64,000 bases of DNA, taken from contig NZ_JAOVZU010000005.1 of the NCBI RefSeq assembly GCF_025717005.1, forward strand, positions 310,001 through 374,000. The letters are read 5' to 3'. Under the pieces are notes generated by a model. It was given only the letters and a program-made list of their open reading frames with translations, had not been told where the DNA came from and ran no database searches. The stretch is from Actinotalea endophytica. Lineage in GTDB: Bacteria; Actinomycetota; Actinomycetes; Actinomycetales; Cellulomonadaceae. This document shows positions 1-10,817 of the stretch, in pieces. Positions within the stretch are counted from its first letter, which is position 1. Each line of letters opens with the position of its first letter. The translations under genes and the position numbers were made by a program.

Positions 1-1353
1 CTGCCCGCGGCCCGCGTCGCCCGCGACGAACATGCCCGGCACCGAGGTCGAGAAGTCGTCGCCCCGCGCGACCGTCCCCATCGCCGTGAGGTCCGCCCCG
101 GTCTGCTCGACGAGCGACCCGCTCTCCGGCCCGGTGAAGCCCATCGCGAGCAGCACGAGGTCCGCCGGGATCTCCTTCTCGGAGCCCTCGACCGGACCGC
201 GGGAGCCGTCCGGCTTGGTCTCCATGGTGACCAGCCGCAGCGCCCGGACCCGCCCGTTCTCGTCCCCCACGAGCGCGGTGGTCGCCGCCTGGTACTCCCG
301 GACGCCGCCCTCCTCGTGCGAGGTCGAGACCTTGAACGTCATCGGGTACGTCGGCCACGGCTGGTTCACCGGCCGCTCCACCGGGGGCTGGTCCACGATC
401 TCCAGCGACGTCACCGACGCGGCACCGTGGCGCAGCGAGGTGCCCACGCAGTCCGACCCGGTGTCGCCGCCGCCGATGACCACGACGTGCTTGCCCGTCG
501 CGGTGATCTGGTCGGGGATGTCGTCGCCCGCCCGCACCTTGTTGTTCTGGGTCAGGAACCGCACCGCGGGCAGCACGCCCTCGAGGTCCGAGCCGGGGAC
601 GGTCAGCAGCCGCGGCGTCGTCGACCCGATCGCGATCAGGACCGCGTCGTACCGGGCCAGGAGCTCGGTCCAGGTGATGTCCTTGCCGATCTCCACCCCG
701 GTGCGGAACCGGGTGCCCTCGGCCTCCATCTGCGCGACCCGACGGTCGATGAGCCGCTTCTCGAGCTTGAAGTCCGGCACGCCGTAGCGCAGCAGCCCCC
801 CGGGCCGGTCGGCGCGCTCGAAGACCGCGACGGTGTGCCCGGCACGGGTCAGCTGCTGGGCGGCGGCGAGCCCGGACGGCCCCGAGCCGACCACGGCGAC
901 CGTGGACCCGGTCAGGAAGTGCGGCACCTGCGGGGTGATCAGCCCGCGGGCGAACGCCTCCTCGACGATGGTGATCTCGGTGTTCTTGATCGTCACCGGC
1001 GGGGCGTTGATGCCCAGCACGCACGCGGTCTCGCACGGGGCCGGGCAGATCTTCCCGGTGAACTCCGGGAAGTTGTTCGTCGCGTGCAGCCGGTCGCTGG
1101 CCTCGGCCCACTGCCCGGTCCAGACCAGGTGGTTCCACTCCGGGATCAGGTTGCCCAGCGGGCAGCCCTGGTGGCAGAACGGGATGCCGCAGTCCATGCA
1201 GCGGCCGGCCTGCCGCTGGGCGGTCTCGAGCTCGCCCGGCTCGCGGGTCCGCTCGGCCACGACGTCGCGGTAGTCCTGCAGACGCACGGGCACCGGCCGG
1301 TTGGCCGGCAGCTCGCGCTCACGGACCTTGAGGAAACCTCGGGGGTCAGCCAC
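1..1353 (-). CDS. gltD: Glutamate synthase small subunit (3' end truncated by window edge)
   Basis: NADPH-dependent beta subunit of glutamate synthase, passing electrons to the large subunit for glutamate formation from glutamine and 2-oxoglutarate. The frame stays open for 451 codons to the window edge, so roughly the last 30-40 residues are missing. Residues 52-64 carry a CxxCx4CxxxC iron-sulfur motif ([13 protein letters not shown]). GSGPSG near residue 155 is the FAD-binding fold and GGGDTG near residue 292 the NADPH fold. The visible end reads VAGDAGRGQ, typical of the family's C-terminal FAD region. The GTG start is chosen because GGAGGT lies five bases upstream; it overlaps the gltB stop by 8 bp, so the two subunits are translationally coupled. 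Confidence 0.95.
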   Translation of the reverse strand, partial: MADPRGFLKVRERELPANRPVPVRLQDYRDVVAERTREPGELETAQRQAGRCMDCGIPFCHQGCPLGNLIPEWNHLVWTGQWAEASDRLHATNNFPEFTGKICPAPCETACVLGINAPPVTIKNTEITIVEEAFARGLITPQVPHFLTGSTVAVVGSGPSGLAAAQQLTRAGHTVAVFERADRPGGLLRYGVPDFKLEKRLIDRRVAQMEAEGTRFRTGVEIGKDITWTELLARYDAVLIAIGSTTPRLLTVPGSDLEGVLPAVRFLTQNNKVRAGDDIPDQITATGKHVVVIGGGDTGSDCVGTSLRHGAASVTSLEIVDQPPVERPVNQPWPTYPMTFKVSTSHEEGGVREYQAATTALVGDENGRVRALRLVTMETKPDGSRGPVEGSEKEIPADLVLLAMGFTGPESGSLVEQTGADLTAMGTVARGDDFSTSVPGMFVAGDAGRGQ

Positions 1354-4300
1354 GGGACACCTCCAGGATCTGGTCCCACACTCCGGGCGCGTGCACGTCG
1401 AGGCCGTCGGCCGCGGCCTGCGCGAGCGCCGCCCGCATGCGGTCGTACTCGGTCGGCAGCACCCGGGTGAACCGGGCGAACGCCGCGGGCAGGTCGGCGA
1501 GGAGCGCGGCCGCGTGCGGCGAACCGGTCTCCTCGGCGTGCTTGCGCAGCAAGGTCTCGACGACCTCCTGGTCGGCGGTGTCCAGCGGCGAGAGCTGCAG
1601 CGCACCGGTACTGATCGCGAGCCCGTTGAGGGCACCGTCACGCAGGTCCAGGACGTACGCGACACCGCCGGACATGCCCGCGCCGAAGTTCCGGCCGGTC
1701 GGCCCGATCACCATCACGGTGCCGCCGGTCATGTACTCGCAGCCGTGGTCGCCGACCCCTTCGACCACCAGGGTGGCGCCGGAGTTGCGCACCGCGAACC
1801 GCTCGCCGACGACGCCGCGGAGCAGCACCTCGCCCTTGGTCGCGCCGTAGCCGATCACGTTGCCGGCGATGACGTCCCGCTCGCCGAGCACCGAGGCGAC
1901 GTCCGGGCGCACCACGACGCGCCCGCCGGACAGGCCCTTCGCGACGTAGTCGTTGGCGTCGCCGAACAGCCGCAGCGTGATCCCCTGCGGCAGGAACGCG
2001 CCGAACGACTGGCCGCCGGACCCGGTGAGGGTCACGTCGATCGTGCCGTCCGGGAGCCCCTCGCCGCGGTAGCGCTTGGTGACCTCGTGGCCGAGCATCG
2101 TGCCGACCGTGCGGTTGACGTTGCGCACCGGGAGCTCGATCTTGACCGGGGTCCCGTTCTCGAGCGCGTCCGCGGCCAGCGAGATCAGCTGGTTGTCCAG
2201 CGCACGCTCGAGACCGTGGTCCTGGCCCTTCACGCAGCGCACCGCAGAGCCGGGCCGCGGAGCGACCGCCTGCAGCACCGGAGCGAGGTCGAGCCCGGCC
2301 GCCTTCCAGTGCTCGACGGCCGCCCTCGTGTCCAGCGCGTCGACCCGGCCGATGGCCTCGTCGAGGGTCCGGAACCCGAGCGCCGCGAGGTGCTCGCGCA
2401 CCTCGGTGGCGATGTACTCGAAGAACGTCTCGACGAACTCGGGCTTGCCGTTGAAGCGCGCCCGGAGCTCCGGGTTCTGGGTCGCGACGCCCACCGGGCA
2501 CGTGTCGAGGTGGCAGACCCGCATCATGATGCAGCCGCTGACCACCAGGGGTGCGGTGGCGAAGCCGAACTCCTCGGCGCCGAGCAACGCGGCGATCACG
2601 ACGTCGCGGCCGGTCTTCAGCTGGCCGTCGACCTGCACGACGATCCGGTCGCGCAGGTCGTTGAGCACGAGGGTCTGCTGGGTCTCGGCCAGGCCGATCT
2701 CCCAGGGCGTCCCCGCGTGCTTGAGCGACGTCAGCGGGCTCGCCCCGGTGCCGCCGTCGTGGCCCGAGATGAGCACGACGTCGGCGTGCGCCTTCGAGAC
2801 GCCCGCGGCGACCGTGCCGACCCCGAACTCGCTGACCAGCTTGACGTGCACCCGGGCCTGCGGGTTCGCGTTCTTCAGGTCGTGGATCAGCTGGGCGATG
2901 TCCTCGATCGAGTAGATGTCGTGGTGCGGCGGCGGCGAGATGAGGCCGACACCCGGCGTGGAGTGCCGGGTCCTGGCGATCCAGGGGTAGACCTTCTCCC
3001 CCGGCAACTGGCCACCCTCACCGGGCTTGGCGCCCTGCGCCATCTTGATCTGCAGGTCGGTCGCGTTGGTCAGGTACTCGGAGGTCACGCCGAACCGGCC
3101 GGACGCGACCTGCTTGATCGCGCTGCGCCGCTGCGGGTCGTGCAGCCGCTCCGGGTCCTCGCCACCCTCACCGGTGTTCGACCTCGCGCCGAGCCGGTTC
3201 ATCGCGATGGCCAGCGTCTGGTGCGCCTCCATCGAGATCGACCCGTAGGACATCGCGCCGGTGGAGAACCGCGTGACGATCTCGTCGATCGACTCGACCT
3301 CGTCGAGCGGCACCGGCTGGCGGGCACCCTCGGCGAACCGCAGCAGGCCGCGCAGCGTCATGAGCCGCTCGGACTGCTCGTCGACGCGCCGGGTGTACTG
3401 CCGGAACACGTCCAGCTGGCGGGTCCGGGTCGAGTGCTGCAGCCGGAAGACGGTCTCGGGGTCGAACAGGTGCTCCTCGCCGTCGCGGCGCCACTGGTAC
3501 TCGCCGCCCACGTTGAGCCGGCGGTGCGCCTGCGGGTTGCCCGAGGCCGGGTAGGCGTCGGCGTGCCGCGCGGCGACCTCGGTCGCGATGACGTCCAGAC
3601 CGATGCCACCGAGCCGGCTGGTCGTCCCCGCGAAGTAGCGGTCGATGACCTCGTGGGACAGGCCCACCGCCTCGAAGACCTGCGCGCCGCGGTAGGACGC
3701 GATCGTCGAGATCCCCATCTTGCTCATCACCTTGAGCACGCCCTTGCCGAGCGCCTTGATGAGGTTGGCGACCGCCTTCTGCGGCGACACGTCGAGCGTG
3801 CCGTCCTTGGCCATGCCCTCGACGGTCTCCATCGCGAGGTACGGGTTGACCGCCGCTGCGCCGTAGCCGATCAGCAGCGCGACGTGGTGCACCTCGCGCA
3901 CGTCACCGGCCTCGACCACGAGGCTCACCCGGGTGCGGGTGTGCCGGCGCAGGAGGTGGTGGTGCACCGCCGAGGAGAGCAGCAGCGACGGGATCGGCGC
4001 GTGGTCGGCGTCGGAGTCGCGGTCGGACAGGATGATGAAGTTCTTGCCCTCGTCGATGGCGAGGTCGACCTCGGCGAAGATCTCCTCGAGGCGGGCCTCG
4101 AGCGCCTCGGCCCCGCCGTCGACCTTGTACAGGCCACGCACGGTGTGCGCACGGAAGTGACCCTTGACCTTGGGCGCCTTGTCGATCCGGATGATCTTGG
4201 CGAGCTCGTCGTTGTCCAGCACCGGGAACGGCAGCACGAGCTTGCGGGCGTGCTCCGGCAGGTCCTCGAGCAGGTTGGGCTCGGGGCCGAGCGCCCCGCC

Positions 4301-5890
4301 GATCGAGGTGACGAGCTCCTCGCGGATCGCGTCCAGCGGCGGGTTCGTGACCTGCGCGAACATCTGGGTGAAGTAGTCGAAGAGCAGCCGGGGGCGGTCC
4401 GACAGCACCGCGACCGGCGTGTCGGTACCCATCGCACCGATCGGCTCCACGCCCGCACGCGCCATCGGCCCGAGCAGGACCTTGAGCTCCTCCTCGGTGT
4501 ACCCGAACGCCCGCTGGCGACGTCGCACCGAGGCGTAGGAGTGGTCGACGTGCTCGCGCTCGGGCAGCTCCGCGAGGTAGACCGAGTGCTCCTCGACCCA
4601 CTCGCCGTAGGGACGCTGCGCGGCGAGCGACGACTTGATCTCCTCGTCGGAGATCACCCGGCCCTGGCCGGTGTCGACCAGGAACATCTTGCCCGGCTCG
4701 AGACGGCCCTTGCGGACCACCGTCGCGGGGTCGAGGTCGAGCACACCGGCCTCCGAGGCGAGGACCACCAGGCCGTCGTCGGTGATCCAGTACCGGCCCG
4801 GGCGCAGACCGTTGCGGTCGAGCACCGCGCCGATCACCGTGCCGTCGGAGAACGCCAGTGCGGCCGGGCCGTCCCACGGCTCCATCAGGGTGCCGTGGTA
4901 CTGGTAGAACGCGCGCCGCGCCGGGTCCATCTCGGCGTGGTTCTCCCACGCCTCCGGGATCATCATGAGCACCGCGTGCGGCATGCTCCGGCCCGCCAGG
5001 TGCAGCAGCTCCAGCACCTCGTCGAACGCCCCGGAGTCGGAGAAGTCCGGTGTGCAGATCGGCAGCACCGGGTCGAGGTCGCCCAGCACGTCCGAGCTCA
5101 GCGTCGACTCGCGCGCGGCCATCCAGTTCCGGTTGGCGCGCAGCGTGTTGATCTCACCGTTGTGCGCGAGCGTCCGGAACGGCTGCGCGAGCGGCCACGA
5201 CGGGAACGTGTTCGTCGAGAACCGCGAGTGCACCAGCGCGAGCTCGGACGCGTACCGGGGGTCCGACAGGTCCGGGAAGAACGGCTCGAGCTGGCCGGTC
5301 GTGAGCATGCCCTTGTAGGTGAGCGTGCGCGCCGAGAGCGACGCGAAGTACAGCCCGTGCTCGTGCTCGACCCGCTTGCGCACCCGGAACGTCTTGCGGT
5401 CCAGCTCGATCCCGGCCAGCGCCCGCGCGGGGTCGGCGACCACGAGCTGACGGAAGACCGGCATGGTCGAGCGGGCGATCGACCCGACGAGGTCAGCGGT
5501 CACCGGCACGTCGCGCCAGGCCAGCACCTCCAGGCCCTCGGACGCCACGACCTGCTCGACGGCGTGCTCGGCGGCGGCGCGCTCGGTCGGGTCGGTCGGC
5601 AGGAACGCCATGCCGATCGCGTAGTACCCGGCCGGCGGCAGCTCGGCGTGCACGACGTCCCGCAGGAACGCGTCCGGGATCTGGGTGAGGATGCCGGCAC
5701 CGTCACCGGTGTCCTTCTCGGCGCCGACCGCACCGCGGTGATCGAGATTGAGCAGGGCGGTGAGCCCCGCATCGACGATGTCGCGTCCGGGGGTGCCTCG
5801 CAGCGTCGCCACGAACGCGACACCACAGTTCTCGTGCTCGGCTGCCGGGTCGTACAGACCCGTCGGCACCTCATGGAGCGGCCGGCTCAT
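1346..5890 (-). CDS. gltB: Glutamate synthase large subunit
   Basis: Alpha subunit of NADPH-GOGAT, 1514 aa, the normal family length. An N-terminal class-II glutamine amidotransferase domain begins at Cys22 (ENCG), the usual nucleophile exposed by propeptide removal. It is followed by the central domain, the FMN/2-oxoglutarate synthase domain, and the C-terminal GXGXG beta-helix domain. The 3Fe-4S cysteines are visible in [13 protein letters not shown] use ATG at 5890 (MSRPLHEV) rather than the longer open frame from 6034, because GAGGA precedes it and families start about 20 residues before the catalytic Cys. A 153-bp gap separates it from lgt upstream, so a separate promoter is possible; none is obvious. 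Confidence 0.96.
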   Translation of the reverse strand: MSRPLHEVPTGLYDPAAEHENCGVAFVATLRGTPGRDIVDAGLTALLNLDHRGAVGAEKDTGDGAGILTQIPDAFLRDVVHAELPPAGYYAIGMAFLPTDPTERAAAEHAVEQVVASEGLEVLAWRDVPVTADLVGSIARSTMPVFRQLVVADPARALAGIELDRKTFRVRKRVEHEHGLYFASLSARTLTYKGMLTTGQLEPFFPDLSDPRYASELALVHSRFSTNTFPSWPLAQPFRTLAHNGEINTLRANRNWMAARESTLSSDVLGDLDPVLPICTPDFSDSGAFDEVLELLHLAGRSMPHAVLMMIPEAWENHAEMDPARRAFYQYHGTLMEPWDGPAALAFSDGTVIGAVLDRNGLRPGRYWITDDGLVVLASEAGVLDLDPATVVRKGRLEPGKMFLVDTGQGRVISDEEIKSSLAAQRPYGEWVEEHSVYLAELPEREHVDHSYASVRRRQRAFGYTEEELKVLLGPMARAGVEPIGAMGTDTPVAVLSDRPRLLFDYFTQMFAQVTNPPLDAIREELVTSIGGALGPEPNLLEDLPEHARKLVLPFPVLDNDELAKIIRIDKAPKVKGHFRAHTVRGLYKVDGGAEALEARLEEIFAEVDLAIDEGKNFIILSDRDSDADHAPIPSLLLSSAVHHHLLRRHTRTRVSLVVEAGDVREVHHVALLIGYGAAAVNPYLAMETVEGMAKDGTLDVSPQKAVANLIKALGKGVLKVMSKMGISTIASYRGAQVFEAVGLSHEVIDRYFAGTTSRLGGIGLDVIATEVAARHADAYPASGNPQAHRRLNVGGEYQWRRDGEEHLFDPETVFRLQHSTRTRQLDVFRQYTRRVDEQSERLMTLRGLLRFAEGARQPVPLDEVESIDEIVTRFSTGAMSYGSISMEAHQTLAIAMNRLGARSNTGEGGEDPERLHDPQRRSAIKQVASGRFGVTSEYLTNATDLQIKMAQGAKPGEGGQLPGEKVYPWIARTRHSTPGVGLISPPPHHDIYSIEDIAQLIHDLKNANPQARVHVKLVSEFGVGTVAAGVSKAHADVVLISGHDGGTGASPLTSLKHAGTPWEIGLAETQQTLVLNDLRDRIVVQVDGQLKTGRDVVIAALLGAEEFGFATAPLVVSGCIMMRVCHLDTCPVGVATQNPELRARFNGKPEFVETFFEYIATEVREHLAALGFRTLDEAIGRVDALDTRAAVEHWKAAGLDLAPVLQAVAPRPGSAVRCVKGQDHGLERALDNQLISLAADALENGTPVKIELPVRNVNRTVGTMLGHEVTKRYRGEGLPDGTIDVTLTGSGGQSFGAFLPQGITLRLFGDANDYVAKGLSGGRVVVRPDVASVLGERDVIAGNVIGYGATKGEVLLRGVVGERFAVRNSGATLVVEGVGDHGCEYMTGGTVMVIGPTGRNFGAGMSGGVAYVLDLRDGALNGLAISTGALQLSPLDTADQEVVETLLRKHAEETGSPHAAALLADLPAAFARFTRVLPTEYDRMRAALAQAAADGLDVHAPGVWDQILEVSRG

Positions 5891-6043
5891 CGTCACCGTC
5901 CTCGCTGCGGCCCGGGCATGCCCGGGGACGTGGTCATGGGAAGTCCTGGGCGTCATCGACCCGAACCGCGGCGACCGTGCTGGTTCGCCGCCCTTCAGCC
6001 GTGCGGGCAGTGTTCCGCGTGGCTCGTCAGGCAAGGGTACGCC

Positions 6044-6952
6044 TCAGCTCTCGGGGAGATCGGCGGGGTCGGCCGGCTCCTCGGGTGCCTCGACGAGCAC
6101 CGTGGTCTCGCGCCCAGGGTGACGACGTCCGACCACGACGAAGGCTACCAGCGCACCAAGTCCGACCAGGATCGAGGTCCAGACGTTGATGCGCAGCCCG
6201 AGGAAGGTGTGCGCGGGGTCGATCCGGACCATCTCGATCCACAGCCGACCCGTCGTGTAGATCATCACGTAGAGCCAGAACACCCGTCCGTGCCCGAGCT
6301 TGAACTTGCGGTCCGCCCAGACCAGCACGCCGGCGCCGGCCAGGTTCCACAGCAGCTCGTACAGGAAGGTCGGGTGGAACAGCGTGTCCGGCGGGTACTG
6401 CGACGGGAAGGTCGGCGAGTCGGGGTCGATCCGCAGCCCCCACGGGAGCGTGGTCGGGCCGCCGAACAGCTCCTGGTTGAACCAGTTGCCCAGCCGCCCG
6501 ATCGCCTGCGCGACGAGCAGGCCGGGGGCGAGCGAGTCGGCGAACACCGCGAACCGCACGCCCTGGCGACGGCAGCCGATCCAGGCGCCCACCGCCCCGA
6601 GTGCGACGGCACCCCAGATGCCGAGCCCGCCCTCCCAGATGAACAGCGCACGGACCGGGTCGCCCCCCACGCCGAAGTACGCGTCCGGCGAGGTGATGAC
6701 GTGGTAGATCCGGCCGCCGACGATGCCGAACGGCACCGCCCAGAACGCGATCTCGAGCACCGTGTCCGAGTCTCCCCCGCGGGCGACCCACCGACGCTGC
6801 GTGATGATGATCGCCGCGACGATCCCCACCATGATCGCGAGGGCGTACGCCCGGATCGGCAGCGGACCCAGGTACCAGACCGACTGCGACGGGCTCGGGA
6901 TCTCGGTGGCGACTCGGCTGGCGGCCTCGGCGGCCGCCTGGACGGCGATCAT
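6044..6952 (-). CDS. lgt: Prolipoprotein diacylglyceryl transferase
   Basis: Integral membrane enzyme that moves diacylglycerol from phosphatidylglycerol to the lipobox cysteine of prolipoproteins. The 302-aa protein has several hydrophobic spans and the Lgt signature GRLGNWFNQELFG. The FHPTFLYELLWN block near the C-terminal third is also characteristic. Its ATG overlaps the trpA TGA by four bases (ATGA), so it is read as part of the trp unit. This trp-lgt arrangement is common in actinobacteria, although the products have unrelated functions. The FKBP-type lipoprotein elsewhere in this window is a likely substrate. Confidence 0.96.
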   Translation of the reverse strand: MIAVQAAAEAASRVATEIPSPSQSVWYLGPLPIRAYALAIMVGIVAAIIITQRRWVARGGDSDTVLEIAFWAVPFGIVGGRIYHVITSPDAYFGVGGDPVRALFIWEGGLGIWGAVALGAVGAWIGCRRQGVRFAVFADSLAPGLLVAQAIGRLGNWFNQELFGGPTTLPWGLRIDPDSPTFPSQYPPDTLFHPTFLYELLWNLAGAGVLVWADRKFKLGHGRVFWLYVMIYTTGRLWIEMVRIDPAHTFLGLRINVWTSILVGLGALVAFVVVGRRHPGRETTVLVEAPEEPADPADLPES

Positions 6953-7752
6953 CGGCGTGCTCCCGTGACTCCTTCAGCGAGCGCCGCGGCGAGATCGCCC
7001 AGCGCGCGGCGGCCGGACGCAGCGTCCGGCGCGTCGAGCAGCGTCCGGACCAGCGCGCTGCCCACGATCACGCCGTCGGCGTACCCGGCCACCTCGGCCG
7101 CCTGGTCGGGCGTGCTCACGCCGACCCCGACGCAGACCAGCTCCGCCCCGGCGGCACGGGTGTCCGCCACCAGCCGGGCGGCCTGGGCGCCGACAGTCGC
7201 GCGCGCTCCGGTGACACCCATGGTCGAGGCAGCGTAGACGAAGCCGCGGCTCGCCGCGGCGGTGAGCGCGAGGCGCTCGGTGGTCGAGCTCGGCGCGACC
7301 AGGAACACGCGGTCGAGGTCGTGCGCGTCGGAGGCCGCGAGCCAGTCCGCGCCCTCGTCCGGGATGAGGTCCGGCGTGATCAGGCCCGCACCGCCCGCGG
7401 CGGCGAGGTCGCGCGCGAAGGCGTCGACGCCATAGCGCAGCACCGGGTTCCAGTACGTCATCACGAGCACCGGGGCGCCGGTGGCGGCGATCTGCTCGAC
7501 CGCGCCGAACACCTGCGCCACCCGCGTACCGGTCTCCAGCGCGTGCTCGACCGCGCGCTGGATGGTCGGGCCGTCCATCACCGGGTCGGTGTACGGCACG
7601 CCGAGCTCGACGATGTCGACGCCGGCGTCGACCATGGCCTTCGCGGCCTCGACCGAGCCGGCGACGTCGGGGTAGCCCAGCGGGAGGTAGCCGACCAGCG
7701 CGGCACGCCCGGAGTCGCGAAGCTCTCGCAGCCGGGTGGCAGTACCGCTCAC
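6949..7752 (-). CDS. trpA: Tryptophan synthase alpha subunit
   Basis: Cleaves indole-3-glycerol phosphate to indole, which is channelled to TrpB. The 267-aa TIM barrel has the catalytic pair Glu49 ([10 protein letters not shown]) and Asp60 (MDGPTIQ) at exactly the textbook numbering when started at GTG 7752. That start overlaps the trpB stop by four bases (GTGA); the longer open frame upstream is antisense-like and lies inside trpB. The phosphate-binding loop region [10 protein letters not shown] is present near the C-terminus. It is coupled at both ends, to trpB and lgt. Confidence 0.97.
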   Translation of the reverse strand: MSGTATRLRELRDSGRAALVGYLPLGYPDVAGSVEAAKAMVDAGVDIVELGVPYTDPVMDGPTIQRAVEHALETGTRVAQVFGAVEQIAATGAPVLVMTYWNPVLRYGVDAFARDLAAAGGAGLITPDLIPDEGADWLAASDAHDLDRVFLVAPSSTTERLALTAAASRGFVYAASTMGVTGARATVGAQAARLVADTRAAGAELVCVGVGVSTPDQAAEVAGYADGVIVGSALVRTLLDAPDAASGRRALGDLAAALAEGVTGARR

Positions 7753-9053
7753 TCGTCCTCCGTCTCGTCCAGCAGACCGAACCATGCTCCCGCGGTCGCC
7801 ACGTCCTTGTCCCCGCGTCCGGACAGGTTCACCAGGATCAGCGGCGGGTGGTCGAGCCCCCACTGCGCCGACTGCGGGCCGAGCCGGAGCGCGCCGGCCA
7901 GCGCGTGCGCCGACTCGATCGCGGGGATGATGCCCTCGGTCCGGCACAGCAGCGAGAACGCGTCCATCGCCTCGACGTCGGTCACCGGCTGGTACTCCGC
8001 CCGCCCGAGGTCGTGCAGCCAGGCGTGCGCCGGGCCGACGCTCGGGTAGTCCAGGCCGGCCGAGACCGAGTGGGTCGGCCTGGTCTGACCGTCCTGGTCC
8101 TGCAGCAGGTACGAGCGGGCCCCGTGCAGCACCCCGGGCGCTCCACCGGAGAAGCGCGCCGCGTGGCGTCCGGTCTCCACGCCCTCGCCGCCGGCCTCGA
8201 AACCGAACAGCCGCACGGTCGGCTCGTCCAGGAAGGCGCTGAAGATGCCCATCGCGTTCGACCCGCCGCCGACGCACGCGGCGACCGCGTCCGGCAGCCG
8301 GCCGGTCTCCTCGGCGAGCTGCGCCCGGGCCTCCTCGCCGATCACCCGGTGGAAGTCCCGCACCATCTCCGGGAACGGGTGCGGTCCGGTGACCGTGCCG
8401 AGCAGGTAGTGGGTGGTCTCCACGTTGGCGACCCAGTCGCGCAGGGCCTCGTTGATCGCGTCCTTGAGCGTCCTCGAACCGATCGTCACCGGGACGACCT
8501 CGGCGCCGAGCAGCCGCATCCGCGCGACGTTCAGCGCCTGGCGGCGGGTGTCCTCCTCGCCCATGTACACGGTGCAGTCGAGGTCGAGCAGGGCGGCCGC
8601 CGTCGCCGTGGCGACGCCGTGCTGGCCCGCGCCGGTCTCCGCGATGACCCGCTTCTTGCCCATCCGCTTGACCAGCAGCGCCTGACCGAGCACGTTGTTG
8701 ATCTTGTGCGACCCGGTGTGGTTGAGGTCCTCGCGCTTGAGGAAGACCCGCGCACCCTGCCCGACGTGGGCCGCGAACCGGGGCACCTCCGTCAGCGGGC
8801 TCGGCCGGCCGGTGTAGGTCCGGTGCAGCCGCTCGAGCTCGGCACCGAACGCGGGGTCCGCGAGGGCCTTGTGGTACGCGGTGTCCAGCTCGTCCAGCGC
8901 CGCGATCAGGGCCTCGGGCACGAAGCGCCCGCCGAAGGCACCGAAGTACGGCCCGGACTGGTCGCTCAGCGGTCCGCGCTCGCCGAGCGCGCTCACGGCT
9001 CGGTGCAGCGCGTCGGAGGCGCGGGCACCGCCACGGGGCCCGGCCTCGGTCAC
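7749..9053 (-). CDS. trpB: Tryptophan synthase beta subunit
   Basis: PLP enzyme joining indole and L-serine to give L-tryptophan, 434 aa. The PLP lysine is Lys117 in HTGSHKINN, with GGGSNAMG for cofactor phosphate binding and the GRGDKD block near the C-terminus. The N-terminus is about 30 residues longer than in enteric TrpB, as is common in actinobacteria. It starts four bases inside the end of trpC and overlaps trpA likewise, so trpC, trpB and trpA form a coupled set. Confidence 0.97.
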   Translation of the reverse strand: MTEAGPRGGARASDALHRAVSALGERGPLSDQSGPYFGAFGGRFVPEALIAALDELDTAYHKALADPAFGAELERLHRTYTGRPSPLTEVPRFAAHVGQGARVFLKREDLNHTGSHKINNVLGQALLVKRMGKKRVIAETGAGQHGVATATAAALLDLDCTVYMGEEDTRRQALNVARMRLLGAEVVPVTIGSRTLKDAINEALRDWVANVETTHYLLGTVTGPHPFPEMVRDFHRVIGEEARAQLAEETGRLPDAVAACVGGGSNAMGIFSAFLDEPTVRLFGFEAGGEGVETGRHAARFSGGAPGVLHGARSYLLQDQDGQTRPTHSVSAGLDYPSVGPAHAWLHDLGRAEYQPVTDVEAMDAFSLLCRTEGIIPAIESAHALAGALRLGPQSAQWGLDHPPLILVNLSGRGDKDVATAGAWFGLLDETEDE

Positions 9054-9862
9054 TGCCGGACCGCCCGGAGCGAGGGGTGCGCGCCCGCGGCCACGAGGTC
9101 GGCCACCGCGCTGCGCGGATCCTTGCCGGTCACCAGGGACTCGCCCACGAGCACCGCGTCCGCTCCGGAGCGCGCGTAGTCCATCACGTCGTGCGGTCCG
9201 CGCACGCCCGACTCGGCGATCCGGACCACGCCGGTCGGGACCAGCGGTGCGAGCCGCGCGAAGGTCGTGCGGTCCACCTCGAGGGTCTTGAGGTTGCGGG
9301 CGTTGACCCCGATGCAGCGCGCGCCGGCGTCCAGCGCACGGGCCACCTCGACCTCGTCGTGCACCTCGACCAGGGCGGTCATCCCGAGCGAGTGCACCCG
9401 CTCGACGAGCGAGGTCAGCACCGTCTGCTCGAGCGCCGCGACGATGAGCAGGACGAGGTCGGCGCCGTGCGCCCGGGCCTCCCAGACCTGGTACGGCGTG
9501 ACCACGAAGTCCTTGCGGAGCACGGGCACGTCCACCGCGGCCCGGACCGCGTCGAGGTCCGCCAGGGTCCCGCCGAACCGGCGCTGCTCGGTGAGCACCG
9601 AGATCACGGCCGCCCCGCCCGCCTCGTACTCCGCCGCGAGGGCCGCCGGGTCGGAGATCGGTGCGAGCGCTCCCTTCGACGGGCTGGAGCGCTTGACCTC
9701 CGCGATGACCCCGACGGCCGCGGGGTCGTGCAGCTGGGAGAGCGCGTCCTTGGCGCCCGGGATGCGGGCCGCCCGTTCCTTGACCGCGGAGAGCGGTGTC
9801 GCTGCCTCGCGCTCGGCGAGGTCAAGCCTGACCCCGGCGATGATGTCGTCCAGCACGGTCAC
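9050..9862 (-). CDS. trpC: Indole-3-glycerol-phosphate synthase
   Basis: Closes the indole ring from 1-(2-carboxyphenylamino)-1-deoxyribulose-5-phosphate. The 270-aa single-domain TIM barrel (no TrpF fusion) has the hallmark [13 protein letters not shown] at residues 52-64, [12 protein letters not shown], and VGESLVTG phosphate-binding motifs. An 84-bp gap separates it from the HGxxPAAW protein upstream. No trpD or trpF is seen in the window. Confidence 0.96.
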   Translation of the reverse strand: MTVLDDIIAGVRLDLAEREAATPLSAVKERAARIPGAKDALSQLHDPAAVGVIAEVKRSSPSKGALAPISDPAALAAEYEAGGAAVISVLTEQRRFGGTLADLDAVRAAVDVPVLRKDFVVTPYQVWEARAHGADLVLLIVAALEQTVLTSLVERVHSLGMTALVEVHDEVEVARALDAGARCIGVNARNLKTLEVDRTTFARLAPLVPTGVVRIAESGVRGPHDVMDYARSGADAVLVGESLVTGKDPRSAVADLVAAGAHPSLRAVRQ

Positions 9863-9946
9863 GCGTCCCGCCTCCCCTCGTCCGGCCTCACGGCCATCGT
9901 AGGGCGAGCCGCGGAGGGTCCCCGACCTGCCCGATCCGCGAGACCG

Positions 9947-10216
9947 TCAGGCGCCCGCGGTGGAACTGCTCGCCCCGGTGGGCTGGCCCATCCCGAGCAT
10001 CCGCATGACCTTGCCGACCACGAGGCCGACCAGGACGACACCGAGGCCCACCCAGAACAGCGGCATGACGGAGAACATGATCGACAGGGTGGAGGTCAGA
10101 CCGCCGATCAGGATGATCACCACGGTCACCCACGCCGCGAGCGTGTTGCCGTGGTTGGCCGGCGGCGCACTCACGGGCAGGTTGGCCTGCTCGCGCCCGC
10201 CACTCGTCTCGGTCAT
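9947..10216 (-). CDS. HGxxPAAW-family small membrane protein
   Basis: An 89-aa protein with two predicted transmembrane spans (about residues 28-48 and 53-75). The motif HGNTLAAWVT just before the first span matches the HGxxPAAW family, which sits in trp operons of many actinobacteria. No biochemical role is established. The ATG at 10216 is chosen because GGAGG lies about seven bases upstream and the motif falls at the usual place; the longer open frame would read into the neighbouring gene. The family's third conserved position, usually Pro, is Leu here. Confidence 0.85.
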   Translation of the reverse strand: MTETSGGREQANLPVSAPPANHGNTLAAWVTVVIILIGGLTSTLSIMFSVMPLFWVGLGVVLVGLVVGKVMRMLGMGQPTGASSSTAGA

Positions 10217-10253
10217 CGCTCCTCCGTCCGTCGGTGTGCCGAGGATAACCGCA

Positions 10254-10817
10254 TCACGTCGGGTCTTCTCCGCGAGTGAGCGCATCCCAGGCCTCACCGG
10301 CGTCGACGGTGCCGCCGGAGGTCTGCTCGCCCGCGTCGCGAGGCGCCACCTCGTGCCGCGCCGTCGGCCCCTGCCAACGCCGTGACCACACGACGGTGCC
10401 GACCGCGACCAGGACGGCGGCCAGACCGAGCGCCGCCGCGACCCACGGCCACAGCCCGACGACGACGTCACCCACGTCACCGACGCCGACCCGGTCGGCC
10501 GCCGTCGAGGCGAGCACCGTCGTCGCGCGCGAGGCGGCGCCCAGCGCCGACACCGTCACGAGCACCCCACCCAGCGCCGCGACCACCGCGGCGAGGATCG
10601 CCCCGACGCGGCGCCCGAGCGCGAGGGCGAGCGCCGCTGCCGCGATCACGAGCCCACCGGCCCCGACCCCAGGGGCGACCTCGGACCCGGTCGCCTGGAC
10701 GGTCACCACCGCCTGCACCGCACTCGTGGTCGTCCCGTGCACCCAGACCGGCGCACCGGTCGCGAGCACCGCGACGGCCACCGCCAGCAACGCCCAGACG
10801 GCCTGCCGGCGGCTCAT
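10254..10817 (-). CDS. Trp-operon-associated membrane protein (TIGR02234-like)
   Basis: A 187-aa integral membrane protein with four hydrophobic stretches, a charged C-terminal tail, and a start that overlaps the trpE stop by four bases (ATGA). Size, topology and position between trpE and trpC match the actinobacterial tryptophan-associated transmembrane family (Trp_oprn_chp/TIGR02234). Its function is unknown; a link to tryptophan metabolism rests on context only. I rejected the longer start at 10895 because those residues are Gly/Pro/Arg-rich and lie inside trpE. Confidence 0.85.
   Translation of the reverse strand: MSRRQAVWALLAVAVAVLATGAPVWVHGTTTSAVQAVVTVQATGSEVAPGVGAGGLVIAAAALALALGRRVGAILAAVVAALGGVLVTVSALGAASRATTVLASTAADRVGVGDVGDVVVGLWPWVAAALGLAAVLVAVGTVVWSRRWQGPTARHEVAPRDAGEQTSGGTVDAGEAWDALTRGEDPT

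Noticed and set aside
1301-7237. Very long plus-strand open frame (1978 codons) opposite gltB and lgt
   Set aside because: It is Arg/Asp/Val-rich low-information sequence antisense to well-conserved genes; GC-rich codon bias opens such frames.
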